Assembly (NCBI GenBank): GCA_964581895.1
Contig: CAZOPR010000004.1
Coordinates: forward strand, 124,001 to 188,000
Source: Exilispira sp964581895
GTDB taxonomy: Bacteria > Spirochaetota > JAAYUW01
Reading direction: 5' to 3'
DNA length: 64,000 nt
Shown: positions 34,956 through 43,348 of the stretch, in pieces
Layout: every line of letters starts with the position of its first letter
Position numbering within the stretch: the first letter of the stretch is position 1
Made by a program: the position numbers and the translations under genes
The notes under the pieces: model-generated
What the model saw: only the letters and a program-made list of their open reading frames with translations
Told to the model about the DNA's origin: nothing
Databases searched by the model: none

Positions 34956-35737
34956 AATAAATCCTTTATTTCAGAAATAAATTGATCCACAATTATATCA
35001 GGGTCTCCTTGTAAGATTTTGCCACCGACCTTGTGAGATGGAGTAAATATTTCAACAACTTGAGTTGGAGAGCCATTTAGTCCGATCATATTTTCAGGTA
35101 TTTGAAGTTCTTTATTTGTAAAAACTGGAATCTCGATGGATTTGGCTCTCATCTTTCCTTTTAGTGAAGGGGTTCTTGGTTCATTTATTTCTTTAACAAC
35201 TGTTATCAATGCTGGAAGTTCAACTCTTACAATTTCAAAACCATTTTCAAGAAGGCGTGAAACTTCAATCCATCTTTCTTCAAGATTTATATTTTTTATA
35301 TGATTAACATAAGTTGCCTGTGGAATATTCAAATGTGCGGCAATACCAGGTCCAACCTGAGCAGTATCTCCATCTGATGCTTGTTTGCCACAGATTATAA
35401 GGTCAATATTCCCTATCTTTTCTATCGCTTTTGCAAGAGTCAAACTTGTAGCCCAGGTATCAGATCCAGCGAAGGCTCTATCTGAAAGCAAAACTGGATT
35501 ATCTATCCCCATCGAAACAGCTTCTCTTAAAGCAGATCCTGCTTGAGGTGGTCCCATAGTTATAACAAAAGTTTCAGCATTAAATTTTTCTTTTAGTCTT
35601 AATGCTTCTTCAATAGCATACATATCGAAAGGATTTATGATAGATTCAACACCTTCTCTTATAAGAGTATTTGTCTTTGGATTTATCTTTACCTCTGTTG
35701 TATTTGGAACTTGTTTGATGCAAACCGCTATTCTCAT
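34952..35737 (-). CDS. etfB: Electron transfer flavoprotein beta subunit
   Basis: 261 residues. AVCIKQVPNTTEVKINPKTNTLIREGVESIINPFDMYAIEEAL at the N-terminus and ICGKQASDGDTAQVGPGIAAHL near 115-136 are typical of EtfB of the bifurcating group. The start overlaps the acyl-CoA dehydrogenase stop by four bases and the stop overlaps etfA by four, so the three proteins are translationally coupled. It supplies the bifurcating FAD site in known complexes; that role here is inferred. Confidence 0.94.
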   Translation of the reverse strand: MRIAVCIKQVPNTTEVKINPKTNTLIREGVESIINPFDMYAIEEALRLKEKFNAETFVITMGPPQAGSALREAVSMGIDNPVLLSDRAFAGSDTWATSLTLAKAIEKIGNIDLIICGKQASDGDTAQVGPGIAAHLNIPQATYVNHIKNINLEERWIEVSRLLENGFEIVRVELPALITVVKEINEPRTPSLKGKMRAKSIEIPVFTNKELQIPENMIGLNGSPTQVVEIFTPSHKVGGKILQGDPDIIVDQFISEIKDLL

Positions 35738-36891
35738 TTTCCAAACTCCTTTATTAAAGCAAGAGCGACAATGTTTCTTTGAATCTGATTTGTTCCTTCA
35801 TAAATTTGAGTAATCTTCGCATCTCTCATATATTTTTCTATAGGATACTCTTTTATATAGCCATACCCACCGAAAATCTGAAGAGCATTTGTAGTAACTT
35901 CCATTGCAACATCAGATGCGAAATACTTTGCAGCAGCTGAAGCTGGTCCAATATTTTTCTGACCGCTATCAGCAGCTTTTGCAGCAGCATATACAAGTGC
36001 TCTTGCTGCTTCAATTTTAGTTCCCATATCTGCGATCATCCATTGAATACCTTGAAAATTAGTTATCTTTTGGTTGAACTGTACTCTTTTATGAGCATAT
36101 TCTATCGCAAGTTCCATAGCTCCCTGTGCTATACCAACGGCTTGAGCTGCAACTCCAGGTCTTGAATAATCAAAAGTTCTCATTGTTGCAATAAAACCAA
36201 GACCTTCCATTCCTCCAAGAAGCTGGCTTTTATGAACTTTACAATCCTGAAAGATTAACTCTCTTGTAGGAGAGCAACGAATACCAAGTTTTTCTTCTTT
36301 TTTCCCAAAGCTAAAGCCATCTGTTCCTTTTTCAACTATGAAAGCTGAAACACCTCTTGCGCCTTTGGATTTATCTGTTACAGCTATTACAACATTTATA
36401 TCTGCAACTCCACCATTTGTAATGAAATGTTTTGTTCCATTTAATATGTAATAATCCCCATCTTTTGTGGCGGTAGTTTTAACATTTGAAGCATCTGAAC
36501 CTGCTTCTGGTTCAGTTAAAGCAAAAGCACAAAGTTTTTTCCCTGCGGCAATATCTGGTAAATATTTTTTCTTTTGCTCTTCGGTTCCATTTAATAATAT
36601 TGGAAACATTCCTAAAAATGTTGCAGCATAAGATGTTGCGACACCACCATCTATTCTTGCGATCTCTTCAACAGCAAGACAAAGGTCAAAGACACCGCCA
36701 CCCATACCACCGTACTCGGTTGGTATGCAAATGGCATTCATATCCGATTTGGCAAGTGATTGTATTGCACTTTCAGGAAACTCCTCTTTTTCATCCCACT
36801 CTTTACTATATGGTTTAATCTTTCCCTCGGCGATCTGTCTTGCAAGATCTTTAATCATCTTCTGTTCTTCGGTCAATTGATAATTAATCAT
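35734..36891 (-). CDS. Acyl-CoA dehydrogenase (butyryl-CoA dehydrogenase type)
   Basis: 385 residues with the short-chain acyl-CoA dehydrogenase layout. CAFALTEPEAGSDASNVKTTA near 132-152 and ITNGGVADINVVIA near 168 belong to the FAD-binding domain; LQIFGGYGYIKEYPIEKYMRDAKITQIYEGTNQIQRN at the end holds the catalytic Glu in YEGTNQ. With the coupled EtfBA it should interconvert acyl-CoA and enoyl-CoA; together with ferredoxin-linked EtfA this suggests flavin-based bifurcation. Chain length is not fixed by the sequence. No thiolase, hydroxyacyl-CoA dehydrogenase or crotonase is in the window. Confidence 0.93.
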   Translation of the reverse strand: MINYQLTEEQKMIKDLARQIAEGKIKPYSKEWDEKEEFPESAIQSLAKSDMNAICIPTEYGGMGGGVFDLCLAVEEIARIDGGVATSYAATFLGMFPILLNGTEEQKKKYLPDIAAGKKLCAFALTEPEAGSDASNVKTTATKDGDYYILNGTKHFITNGGVADINVVIAVTDKSKGARGVSAFIVEKGTDGFSFGKKEEKLGIRCSPTRELIFQDCKVHKSQLLGGMEGLGFIATMRTFDYSRPGVAAQAVGIAQGAMELAIEYAHKRVQFNQKITNFQGIQWMIADMGTKIEAARALVYAAAKAADSGQKNIGPASAAAKYFASDVAMEVTTNALQIFGGYGYIKEYPIEKYMRDAKITQIYEGTNQIQRNIVALALIKEFGK

Positions 36892-37024
36892 TAAAAACCC
36901 CCATTTTTTATATATAATTTTTAAAATTATGAATTTTCTATTATATTATTCATATTTTTATTCATATTTTCAAGAAGTTTTGACTAAAGAGAAAATATTA
37001 AAAAAAGACGAAAAATATAAAAAT

Positions 37025-37672
37025 CTAATCTAGAAGGTTCAGTTTATCTATAAGGTTAAGGTCTTTTAATATATAGCGGAATATAACATCGAGACATCTT
37101 TTCCTATATATATGAAATGTATCTTCAGCATCAAAAAGCCATTGAATCATAAAGCCATCAATATTTGCTTTTATCATGGAAGCAGCAGTCATAAGATCAA
37201 GGTTATCTCTAAAGAAATTTTGTTTTATTCCATTTTGTATGTATGAAAGTGATTTTTCAAAGACTGTTTTATTAAATTCAAGGTTTGGTTTTCTAAAAAT
37301 TTCTGACCTTACTCCTTCCCTTAAAAAATCAAGATAGTAAAGGTAAAATCTTCTATTTTCTTTTGTAGATAAAAAGGAATCATCCACTCTTATTTTCAGT
37401 TGTAAAATTGGGTCACTGACAGAATCAACCTTTTTTATAAGTCTTTGAGCAATTCTATTGTTTACCCAATGAAGTGTCTCGATGAATATATTTTCCATTG
37501 ATTTAAAGTAGTAAAACATCAAAGCCTGAGAAACATTTGCCTTCTGGGCGATATCACTTGCTCTGGTATTTACAAGACCAAGTTCTATCACTGTAAGATA
37601 TGTGGCAGTCATAATCTTGACTTTTCGTGATTTTATAAGTCTTTCGTCTCTTTTCCCTTTAGTTCTACCCAT
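37025..37672 (-). CDS. TetR family transcriptional regulator of the fatty acid/Etf cluster
   Basis: About 215 residues. The N-terminal helix-turn-helix reads IMTATYLTVIELGLVNTRASDIAQKANVSQALMFYYFKSMENIF; the C-terminal part is a ligand-binding bundle of the FadR/acyl-CoA-responsive size. A TTG at 37684 would start it earlier, but the ATG at 37672 has GGGAG six bases upstream and is preferred. It is embedded between fabZ and the acyl-CoA dehydrogenase gene, so local control is likely, possibly through the palindrome upstream of fabH. Ligand unknown. Confidence 0.87.
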   Translation of the reverse strand: MGRTKGKRDERLIKSRKVKIMTATYLTVIELGLVNTRASDIAQKANVSQALMFYYFKSMENIFIETLHWVNNRIAQRLIKKVDSVSDPILQLKIRVDDSFLSTKENRRFYLYYLDFLREGVRSEIFRKPNLEFNKTVFEKSLSYIQNGIKQNFFRDNLDLMTAASMIKANIDGFMIQWLFDAEDTFHIYRKRCLDVIFRYILKDLNLIDKLNLLD

Positions 37673-37689
37673 GAAAACTCCCAAAATTT

Positions 37690-38112
37690 TTATCTGACTA
37701 TAAAGGTAACTTCAGCTTCACAGGTAACTTCACCGTCCACATATGCTTTTCCGACACCTATACCGCGGCCATTATTAAAATGAGTCATTGTCGTTTCAAT
37801 GACAAGTTTGTCTCCTGGAACTACTTTTTTTCTAAATTTAGCATTGTTAACAGTCAAAAAGTATGCAGTTTTTCCTTTATAATCATCATGATAAAGTATA
37901 GCACATGCTCCAACTTGTGCAATAGCTTCGATTTGTAAAACTCCTGGCATAACAGGTTCATCAGGGAAATGCCCTTGAAAAAATTCTTCATTGTAAGTAA
38001 GATTTTTGTAACCTTTAGCATATTTAAGCGGTTCAATCTCTTCTATTCTGTCAATCATCAAAAAAGGATATCTGTGAGGAAGAATTTTTTCGATTTCTTT
38101 GATATCAAGCAT
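37690..38112 (-). CDS. fabZ: 3-hydroxyacyl-[acyl-carrier-protein] dehydratase FabZ
   Basis: 140 residues, full length. ILPHRYPFLMIDRI near 10-23 and FFQGHFPDEPVMPGVLQIEAIAQVG near 43-67 hold the hot-dog fold helix with catalytic His and Glu. It dehydrates hydroxyacyl-ACP in elongation. AGGAGG precedes the ATG. It sits between fabH and the TetR gene on the same strand. Confidence 0.95.
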   Translation of the reverse strand: MLDIKEIEKILPHRYPFLMIDRIEEIEPLKYAKGYKNLTYNEEFFQGHFPDEPVMPGVLQIEAIAQVGACAILYHDDYKGKTAYFLTVNNAKFRKKVVPGDKLVIETTMTHFNNGRGIGVGKAYVDGEVTCEAEVTFIVR

Positions 38113-38272
38113 CTTAACCTCCTTTAATCTTAAAATTTTAGTTATGTTTTTAGTTATACAGAATTTTTATAAAAAACATCTTAAATGTATTTATTAAATT
38201 TATTATATTTACCGTTTTTATCATATTTATAATGTTTTTAAGTTTTTAAATTAGATTAAATTTCTCTTACCA

Positions 38273-39250
38273 TTAAATTTCTAATACCATTGCTCCAAAG
38301 GTAAAACCAGCTCCAAATGCAGTCAAAAGTACCTTCATCCCTTTCTTAATTTTGCCATTTTTTTCGGCATCATAAAGAGCAATAGGGATTGTTGCGGCAG
38401 AAATATTGGCATATTTATCGACAGTTATATAAACTTTCTCCTTATCTATTTCAAAGTATTTAGCTATTGCCTCTATGATTCTAATGTTTGCCTGATGGGG
38501 AATGAAGAGATCTATATCTTCCTTTTTCAAGTTTGCTCTTTCAAGTGCTTCTTTTGTTGCTTTTATCATCATTGAAACCGCATCCCTGAAAACAGCTCTT
38601 CCATCCATTTTAATGTAATGAAGTCTTTCTTTTATTGTTTCCGTAGATGTAGGGTTTTTTGAACCACCAGCTGGCATTATAAGATTCTGATGTTTACTTC
38701 CATCAGCGCTTATATAGGAAGAAAGTATCCCTTTTTCATTCTCAACATATTGAAATATAGCTGCTGCAGCACCATCTCCAAAAAGAACCGCAGTATTTCT
38801 ATCATTTATATCAAGTATTTTAGACAACTCTTCAACTGCCACAACAAGTATTGTTTTATATCTTTTTGTTTCGATAAAGTTTCTTGCGATTTCAGCACCA
38901 TAAATAAAGCCAGTGCAACCTGCAAGCAGATCAAATGCAGCTGTTGGTTTTATTCCTAATTTATCCTGCAAAACACATGCAGTAGTAGGAAAAAGATAAT
39001 CTGGAGTTACAGTTGCGACAATTATAAGTTCTATATCATCTTTAGAGATTTTTGCCTTTTCTATTGCCTCAAGACATGCTGGATATGCAAGATCGCTTGC
39101 AGCTTCATCTTGAGAACTAAAATATCTTATTTTTATTCCAGTTCTTTCTGTTATCCATTGATCTGATGTATCTAAAATAGATTCAAAGTACTTGTTATCA
39201 AGCATTTTTTCGGGAAGATGCATGCCTAGCCCTGTTATTTTGACTCCCAT
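38273..39250 (-). CDS. fabH: 3-oxoacyl-[acyl-carrier-protein] synthase III, FabH
   Basis: About 325 residues when started at the ATG at 39250, five bases after GGAGG; two ATGs further upstream (39253 and 39262) overlap or precede the ribosome site. The catalytic triad is complete: Cys in LLAGCTGFIYG near 112, His in FIPHQANIRI near 249 and Asn in YANISAATIPIAL near 279. FabH condenses acyl-CoA with malonyl-ACP to start fatty acid synthesis. It is the first gene of the minus-strand cluster with fabZ, tetR, acd, etfBA and fabI. Confidence 0.95.
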   Translation of the reverse strand: MGVKITGLGMHLPEKMLDNKYFESILDTSDQWITERTGIKIRYFSSQDEAASDLAYPACLEAIEKAKISKDDIELIIVATVTPDYLFPTTACVLQDKLGIKPTAAFDLLAGCTGFIYGAEIARNFIETKRYKTILVVAVEELSKILDINDRNTAVLFGDGAAAAIFQYVENEKGILSSYISADGSKHQNLIMPAGGSKNPTSTETIKERLHYIKMDGRAVFRDAVSMMIKATKEALERANLKKEDIDLFIPHQANIRIIEAIAKYFEIDKEKVYITVDKYANISAATIPIALYDAEKNGKIKKGMKVLLTAFGAGFTFGAMVLEI

Positions 39251-39582
39251 CATTTCCTCCATTAATTAAATCTATTACTTTTTTGTTTAACTGACCAAAT
39301 GGTCAATAAAATTAATTTGTATTTATCAAATAAAATTTTTATGTCAATATTTTATTAAAAAAATATTAAAAAAAAATTAAAATAATTAGGAGGAAAAGAA
39401 TTAATTTTACAAGTAAAAATTATAATATAAAATCTTAATCAGGAAGATTAATAAAATAAAAAATAGAAATTTTATTATAACTTTTGGGAAAATTTTAGTA
39501 AAAAAACATTTTAATAAAAATATAGAAAAAAGATAGTATCTCTAAGACAGATATAAGTTTTTGTTATAAAAGGGGGGAAGAT
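39251..39582. other. Divergent intergenic region between fabH and the AmrS gene
   Basis: About 330 bases of very AT-rich DNA. It contains the TGACCA-AA-TGGTCA palindrome near the fabH end; the middle and the AmrS side are A/T runs with no repeat or frame that I could support. It should hold promoters for both directions. Confidence 0.5.
39292..39305. promoter_or_regulatory. Perfect palindrome TGACCAAATGGTCA... candidate TetR operator upstream of fabH
   Basis: TGACCA-AA-TGGTCA is a six-base inverted repeat around two A's, 42 bases upstream of the fabH start. On the minus strand it reads TTGACC at its edge, resembling a -35 box, so a bound repressor would block transcription. The size and symmetry fit TetR family sites, and a TetR gene lies two genes downstream. 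The palindrome is seen; the protein-site pairing is inferred. Confidence 0.5.
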
Positions 39583-40572
39583 ATGAAAATAGAAGCAAGA
39601 TACTTCAAGGTAGTTGATGAAAATACCTTACAATGTATTTTATGCCCCAATCTTTGCATTTTAAGGAATAATGAAATAGGTTCATGTAAGACAAGACAAA
39701 ATATAGATGGTAAGTTATATCAACTTTTTTATAAGATGGCTTCATCTATTGCTATAGATCCTATAGAAAAAAAACCATTATACCATTTCTATCCAAGCAG
39801 CAAGATATTTTCAATAGGTACTGTTGGTTGTTCATTTCATTGTATGTTCTGTCAGAATTATTCAATATCTCAGTTCACAGATATTCATCTTGAACAGATA
39901 GATGAAAAAGAAATATATGAAATAATGAAAGAAAATAATATAAATCTTTTGGCTTTTACATATAATGAACCTTTAATATGGTATGAGACTGTTTATGATA
40001 TATCCAAGTACTTAAAAGAAAAAGATAAAAATATAAAAATTGTCCTTGTATCAAACGGTTATATAAACTCAAAACCTCTGATGAGCCTTTTACCTTATAT
40101 AGACGCCATGAATATTGACTTAAAATCTTTTCAAAATGATTTTTACAAAAATTTTTGTGATGGAAAGCTTGAACCTGTCTTGCAAACTATTAAAACAGCA
40201 GCAAAATATATTCATGTAGAAATCACAACTTTAGTTATTCCAACATTAAATGACTCAGAACAGGAGATAGCTGCAATAGCAAATTTTTTATCTTCTATAA
40301 ATCCAGATATTCCACTTCATATTTCTAAATATTATCCATATTATAAGTTAAACATCTCGCCAACATCTACTGATACTATTTTGAAACTTGTAGATGTCGC
40401 AAAAAAATCACTCAGATATGTATATTCTGGAAATATTCCAAGTAAAGATGACTCCACATATTGTAGTTGTGGAAATAAACTTATAGATAGACATGGATAT
40501 ACTGCTAAAATAACTGGCATTAAAGATGGAGTTTGCATGGTTTGTGGGAAAAAGATATATGGCAAATTTTGA
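39583..40572 (+). CDS. AmmeMemoRadiSam-type radical SAM enzyme (AmrS-like)
   Basis: 329 residues. CILCPNLCILRNNEIGSCKTR at the start is the Cys-rich region typical of AmrS; YHFYPSSKIFSIGTVGCSFHCMFCQNYSISQF near 65-96 contains the radical SAM C-x3-C-x2-C motif; LAFTYNEPLIWYE and the C-terminal CSCGNKLIDRHGYTAK and CMVCGKKIYG are also characteristic. Its usual partners in the system, AmmeMemo and AMMECR1 proteins, are not adjacent. It ends in TGA and overlaps the start of the MATE gene by 14 bases. Confidence 0.88.
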   Translation: MKIEARYFKVVDENTLQCILCPNLCILRNNEIGSCKTRQNIDGKLYQLFYKMASSIAIDPIEKKPLYHFYPSSKIFSIGTVGCSFHCMFCQNYSISQFTDIHLEQIDEKEIYEIMKENNINLLAFTYNEPLIWYETVYDISKYLKEKDKNIKIVLVSNGYINSKPLMSLLPYIDAMNIDLKSFQNDFYKNFCDGKLEPVLQTIKTAAKYIHVEITTLVIPTLNDSEQEIAAIANFLSSINPDIPLHISKYYPYYKLNISPTSTDTILKLVDVAKKSLRYVYSGNIPSKDDSTYCSCGNKLIDRHGYTAKITGIKDGVCMVCGKKIYGKF

Positions 40573-41932
40573 AATAGCAGAAAAAGAAATAGTATTAAGT
40601 TATAAAAATTATTTTAGTCAGATTTTTAAGTTAATGATACCTATTGCATTACAAAATCTGCTTCTAACTTCTCTTAATCTTATAGATACTGTTATGGTAG
40701 GGCAGCTTGGAGATGTTGCAATAGCTGGTTGTGGTATAGCCAATCAAATATATTTTTTATTAAATCTTTTTGTCTTTGGTGTGACAAGCGCAACTGCTAT
40801 ATTTACATCACAATTCTGGGGTGCATCAGATATTGAAAATATTAAGAAAACAACAGCAACAGGTATAAAAATTGTCGCTACATTTGTATTTTTCTTTGAA
40901 ACTATCTCTTTCTTATTCCCTTCTTTTTTGATAGGTTTATTTACAAAAGATAACAGAGTAATATCAACAGGTTCAATCTATTTGAAAGTAGTAAGTTTTA
41001 GTTTTCTTCCAATGAGTATAAGTTTTATCTTTTCATATATTTTAAGGACAATGCATTTCGTAAAAATTTCTCTTCTTGCAAGTTTTATAGGGATAGGCTT
41101 GAACACAATATTGAACTATTTTTTTATATTTGGTTTTTTATTTATTCCTGCCATGGGAGTTAAAGGTGCTGCTATTGCGACAATTATCGCAAGAATTGTT
41201 GAACTTTCTACATTACTATTTTTTATCTACTTAAAAAACTTGCCATGCGCTATTAGGTTAAAGCATTTTTTTATAAATGAAAAAGGCTTTTTTGCAAAAT
41301 TTATAAAAATAACTCTTCCTGTTATATTAAATGAGATGCTCTGGTCTTTAGGAGTTACTATATATACGGTTATCTATGCGAGAATAAGCACACCAGCGGT
41401 TGCAGCAAGCAATATTGCCCTTACAATAGAAAGATTTGCTTTTGTGTTTTTTATAGGTCTTGCAAATGCAAGTGCAGTTTTGATAGGAAACTATATAGGT
41501 AAAAAGGAATATAAAATTGCAGAAGATCTGGCAAAAAAAGGGCTTTTGTTTTCATTATTTTTAGGAGTAGTAATAGGATTACTTGTTTATTTTTTCACCC
41601 CATATATATTGCTTTTATTTAATGTATCTAACGAAGTAAATCAGATTGTAAAAGGTATGATGTTGATATATTGTTTTATCGTAACATTCAGGGCTGAAAA
41701 TGTGCTTTTAATAGTCGGTATATTTAGAAGTGGTGGCGATACAACATTTTCTCTAATTGTAGATACTGGTTCAGTCTGGTTTTGTGGCATACCTCTGGGT
41801 TTTCTTGCAGCCTTTATATTCAAATTGCCTGTACCACTTGTTTTTCTTGCAATATCTTCAGAAGAATTTTTAAAAATCATATTGTCTTTGATAAGATTTT
41901 TCAAAAGAAAATGGATACATCATTTAATTTAA
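40559..41932 (+). CDS. MATE family multidrug/sodium efflux transporter
   Basis: About 457 residues with twelve helices. The first helix region IFKLMIPIALQNLLLTSLNLIDTVMVGQLGDVAIAGCGIANQIY and the second-half repeat FIKITLPVILNEMLWSLGVTIYTVIYARIS are the internally duplicated MATE cores. The ATG at 40559 begins inside the end of the AmrS-like gene (ATGGCAAATTTTGA), giving coupled translation; an earlier ATG at 40526 would add eleven residues read out of the neighbouring gene. Substrate unknown. Confidence 0.88.
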   Translation: MANFEIAEKEIVLSYKNYFSQIFKLMIPIALQNLLLTSLNLIDTVMVGQLGDVAIAGCGIANQIYFLLNLFVFGVTSATAIFTSQFWGASDIENIKKTTATGIKIVATFVFFFETISFLFPSFLIGLFTKDNRVISTGSIYLKVVSFSFLPMSISFIFSYILRTMHFVKISLLASFIGIGLNTILNYFFIFGFLFIPAMGVKGAAIATIIARIVELSTLLFFIYLKNLPCAIRLKHFFINEKGFFAKFIKITLPVILNEMLWSLGVTIYTVIYARISTPAVAASNIALTIERFAFVFFIGLANASAVLIGNYIGKKEYKIAEDLAKKGLLFSLFLGVVIGLLVYFFTPYILLLFNVSNEVNQIVKGMMLIYCFIVTFRAENVLLIVGIFRSGGDTTFSLIVDTGSVWFCGIPLGFLAAFIFKLPVPLVFLAISSEEFLKIILSLIRFFKRKWIHHLI

Positions 41933-41975
41933 GATAGAATAATTTAAGAAAGAAAATATTTTGAAGAAAAATAAT

Positions 41976-42536
41976 TTAGTAATTTTCTGACTTTTTTATT
42001 TCGTAAGTAAAATTAATCATTATCTTCCAGATTACTATTGAAAATAATGTAACATATTGGTATAAAATTTTGTATTCTTGATTTCCAAGGTATTGCAAAA
42101 CCGAAAAAAGAATATTTATGAAAAGTAGAATCCTATAAAACATAACTAAAAAGTAATTTTTTTGTTTTTGTATGATAGATGAGATAAAAATAAGAATAGA
42201 ATTTGAAATAATAAGTAGCATGAAAATAATATTTATAAGTGATATGGCAACTTTTAAATTGAAAAATGGCAATTTCAAAGAAAATATTGCTAATATAAGA
42301 GAAAATAGTGCAGAAAGTAGAGTAAAAAAAGGAAAGAAGATTTCTTTACTTTTAGTGGTATAAAAGAAAAAAAATAGATAACTTAAAAAAAATAGAAAAA
42401 AGAGGATACTACATATCAATAATTTATCTTGAATAATACTAATAACCTCTATGAAATTTTTGCTATTTAATATTAAAGGATAAAAAACAAGTAAGATAAA
42501 AAGGGAAATTGATGTTATAATAGATAGAATTTTCAT
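41976..42536 (-). CDS. Hydrophobic membrane protein of unknown function
   Basis: 186 residues with five or six membrane helices and short Lys-rich loops (TTKSKE, KSENY at the end). No family motif was recognised. The start ATG at 42536 lies only five bases after the DUF898 gene's stop, without a separate ribosome site, so it is probably coupled to that gene. Composition is dominated by Ile, Leu, Phe and Ser. Confidence 0.6.
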   Translation of the reverse strand: MKILSIITSISLFILLVFYPLILNSKNFIEVISIIQDKLLICSILFFLFFLSYLFFFFYTTKSKEIFFPFFTLLSALFSLILAIFSLKLPFFNLKVAISLINIIFMLLIISNSILIFISSIIQKQKNYFLVMFYRILLFINILFSVLQYLGNQEYKILYQYVTLFSIVIWKIMINFTYEIKKSENY

Positions 42537-42540
42537 TTAT

Positions 42541-42903
42541 CTAAAACAGATCGACAGTTTTTTGAGGGTTAGCCTCATCTGAAACTTCGTAATTTAAGTA
42601 TATCCATTTTCTAACTGTACAAGAAGCCCAGTATGCGAAAATACCAAGCGTTAATAAACTTAAAAGTACAGAAATATAAACTATACCAGCTATTTGCCCA
42701 CCTTTACCTGTGAATTTCATCTGCTTACCATTTATAAATGTATTTCTTGCTTCCCATCTTGCTCTCTGACATATAGCCCAGGGAAGATAAAAACCCAATG
42801 TTATTAAGGTTAGAAAACCAGTCCATATAGTAAGCCAGAAAAGGCTCCCACCTTTACCAGTAAACTCTATTCTTTGATTATTATTTTGATTATTCTGTTC
42901 CAT
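42541..42903 (-). CDS. DUF898 family small membrane protein
   Basis: 120 residues made of two similar halves: RIEFTGKGGSLFWLTIWTGFLTLITLGFYLPWAICQRARW and MKFTGKGGQIAGIVYISVLLSLLTLGIFAYWASCTVRKW. Each half has the FTGKGG turn and one helix pair, matching DUF898 (YjgN-like) repeats. GGTGAGG precedes the ATG. Function is unknown in the family; location is the membrane. Confidence 0.75.
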   Translation of the reverse strand: MEQNNQNNNQRIEFTGKGGSLFWLTIWTGFLTLITLGFYLPWAICQRARWEARNTFINGKQMKFTGKGGQIAGIVYISVLLSLLTLGIFAYWASCTVRKWIYLNYEVSDEANPQKTVDLF

Positions 42904-42928
42904 TTTGCCTCACCTTTTTAATTGATTA

Positions 42929-43111
42929 TTAATACTTTCGACGAATTATAACTATTTCTTTATAATTTTTATTGGGAAAAATAAAAATATAAAAATGATA
43001 AGGTGGCTTAAAATTACTGTCCCAAAAATATTCTTCCCTTTCTTTTAACATAATTTCTTCTAACATTTCCTTGAAAATTTTCGAAAATTGTTCTAATATT
43101 AGTTTATCCAT
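42929..43111 (-). CDS. Small ORF resembling the N-terminus of an IS256/mutator-type transposase
   Basis: 60 residues starting at an ATG with GAAGG upstream. The segment LEQFSKIFKEMLEEIMLKEREEYF resembles the opening helix of mutator-type transposases, where an F-K-E-M-x-E-x-I-M-x-x-E-R-E run precedes an N-G-Y-Y segment. Here the text after EYFWDSNF diverges and the frame stops, so it would be a truncated remnant. It could also be a genuine small gene co-transcribed with the DUF898 gene, which begins 26 bases later. Confidence 0.35.
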   Translation of the reverse strand: MDKLILEQFSKIFKEMLEEIMLKEREEYFWDSNFKPPYHFYIFIFPNKNYKEIVIIRRKY

Positions 43112-43126
43112 GTTTTCTTACCTTCT

Positions 43127-43180
43127 TTGAAGGGTTTTCTTATACTAATTATTTTTAAACCATAGACTTTAACCCTTCAA
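43127..43180. repeat. Ten-base perfect inverted repeat next to the transposase-like fragment
   Basis: TTGAAGGGTT at 43127-43136 and AACCCTTCAA at 43171-43180, loop 34 bases, followed by GGGGAGTGACACAATT. The GTGACAC end is reminiscent of IS256-family termini. It lies just upstream of the small transposase-like frame. It may be the decayed end of an insertion sequence or a simple hairpin. Confidence 0.4.
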
Positions 43181-43348
43181 GGGGAGTGACACAATTAATA
43201 ATACATTGCCATTTTTTTTTAAAATTTAAAGAATAAAAATTTTAAGGAATAAAAATATAAAAATAATTTGATATTTACTTATTTAACAAAATAAAGGTAA
43301 GTTAATAAAACTTTATTTTGAATCCAAAAATTAGGGGGCAAAAAATAT

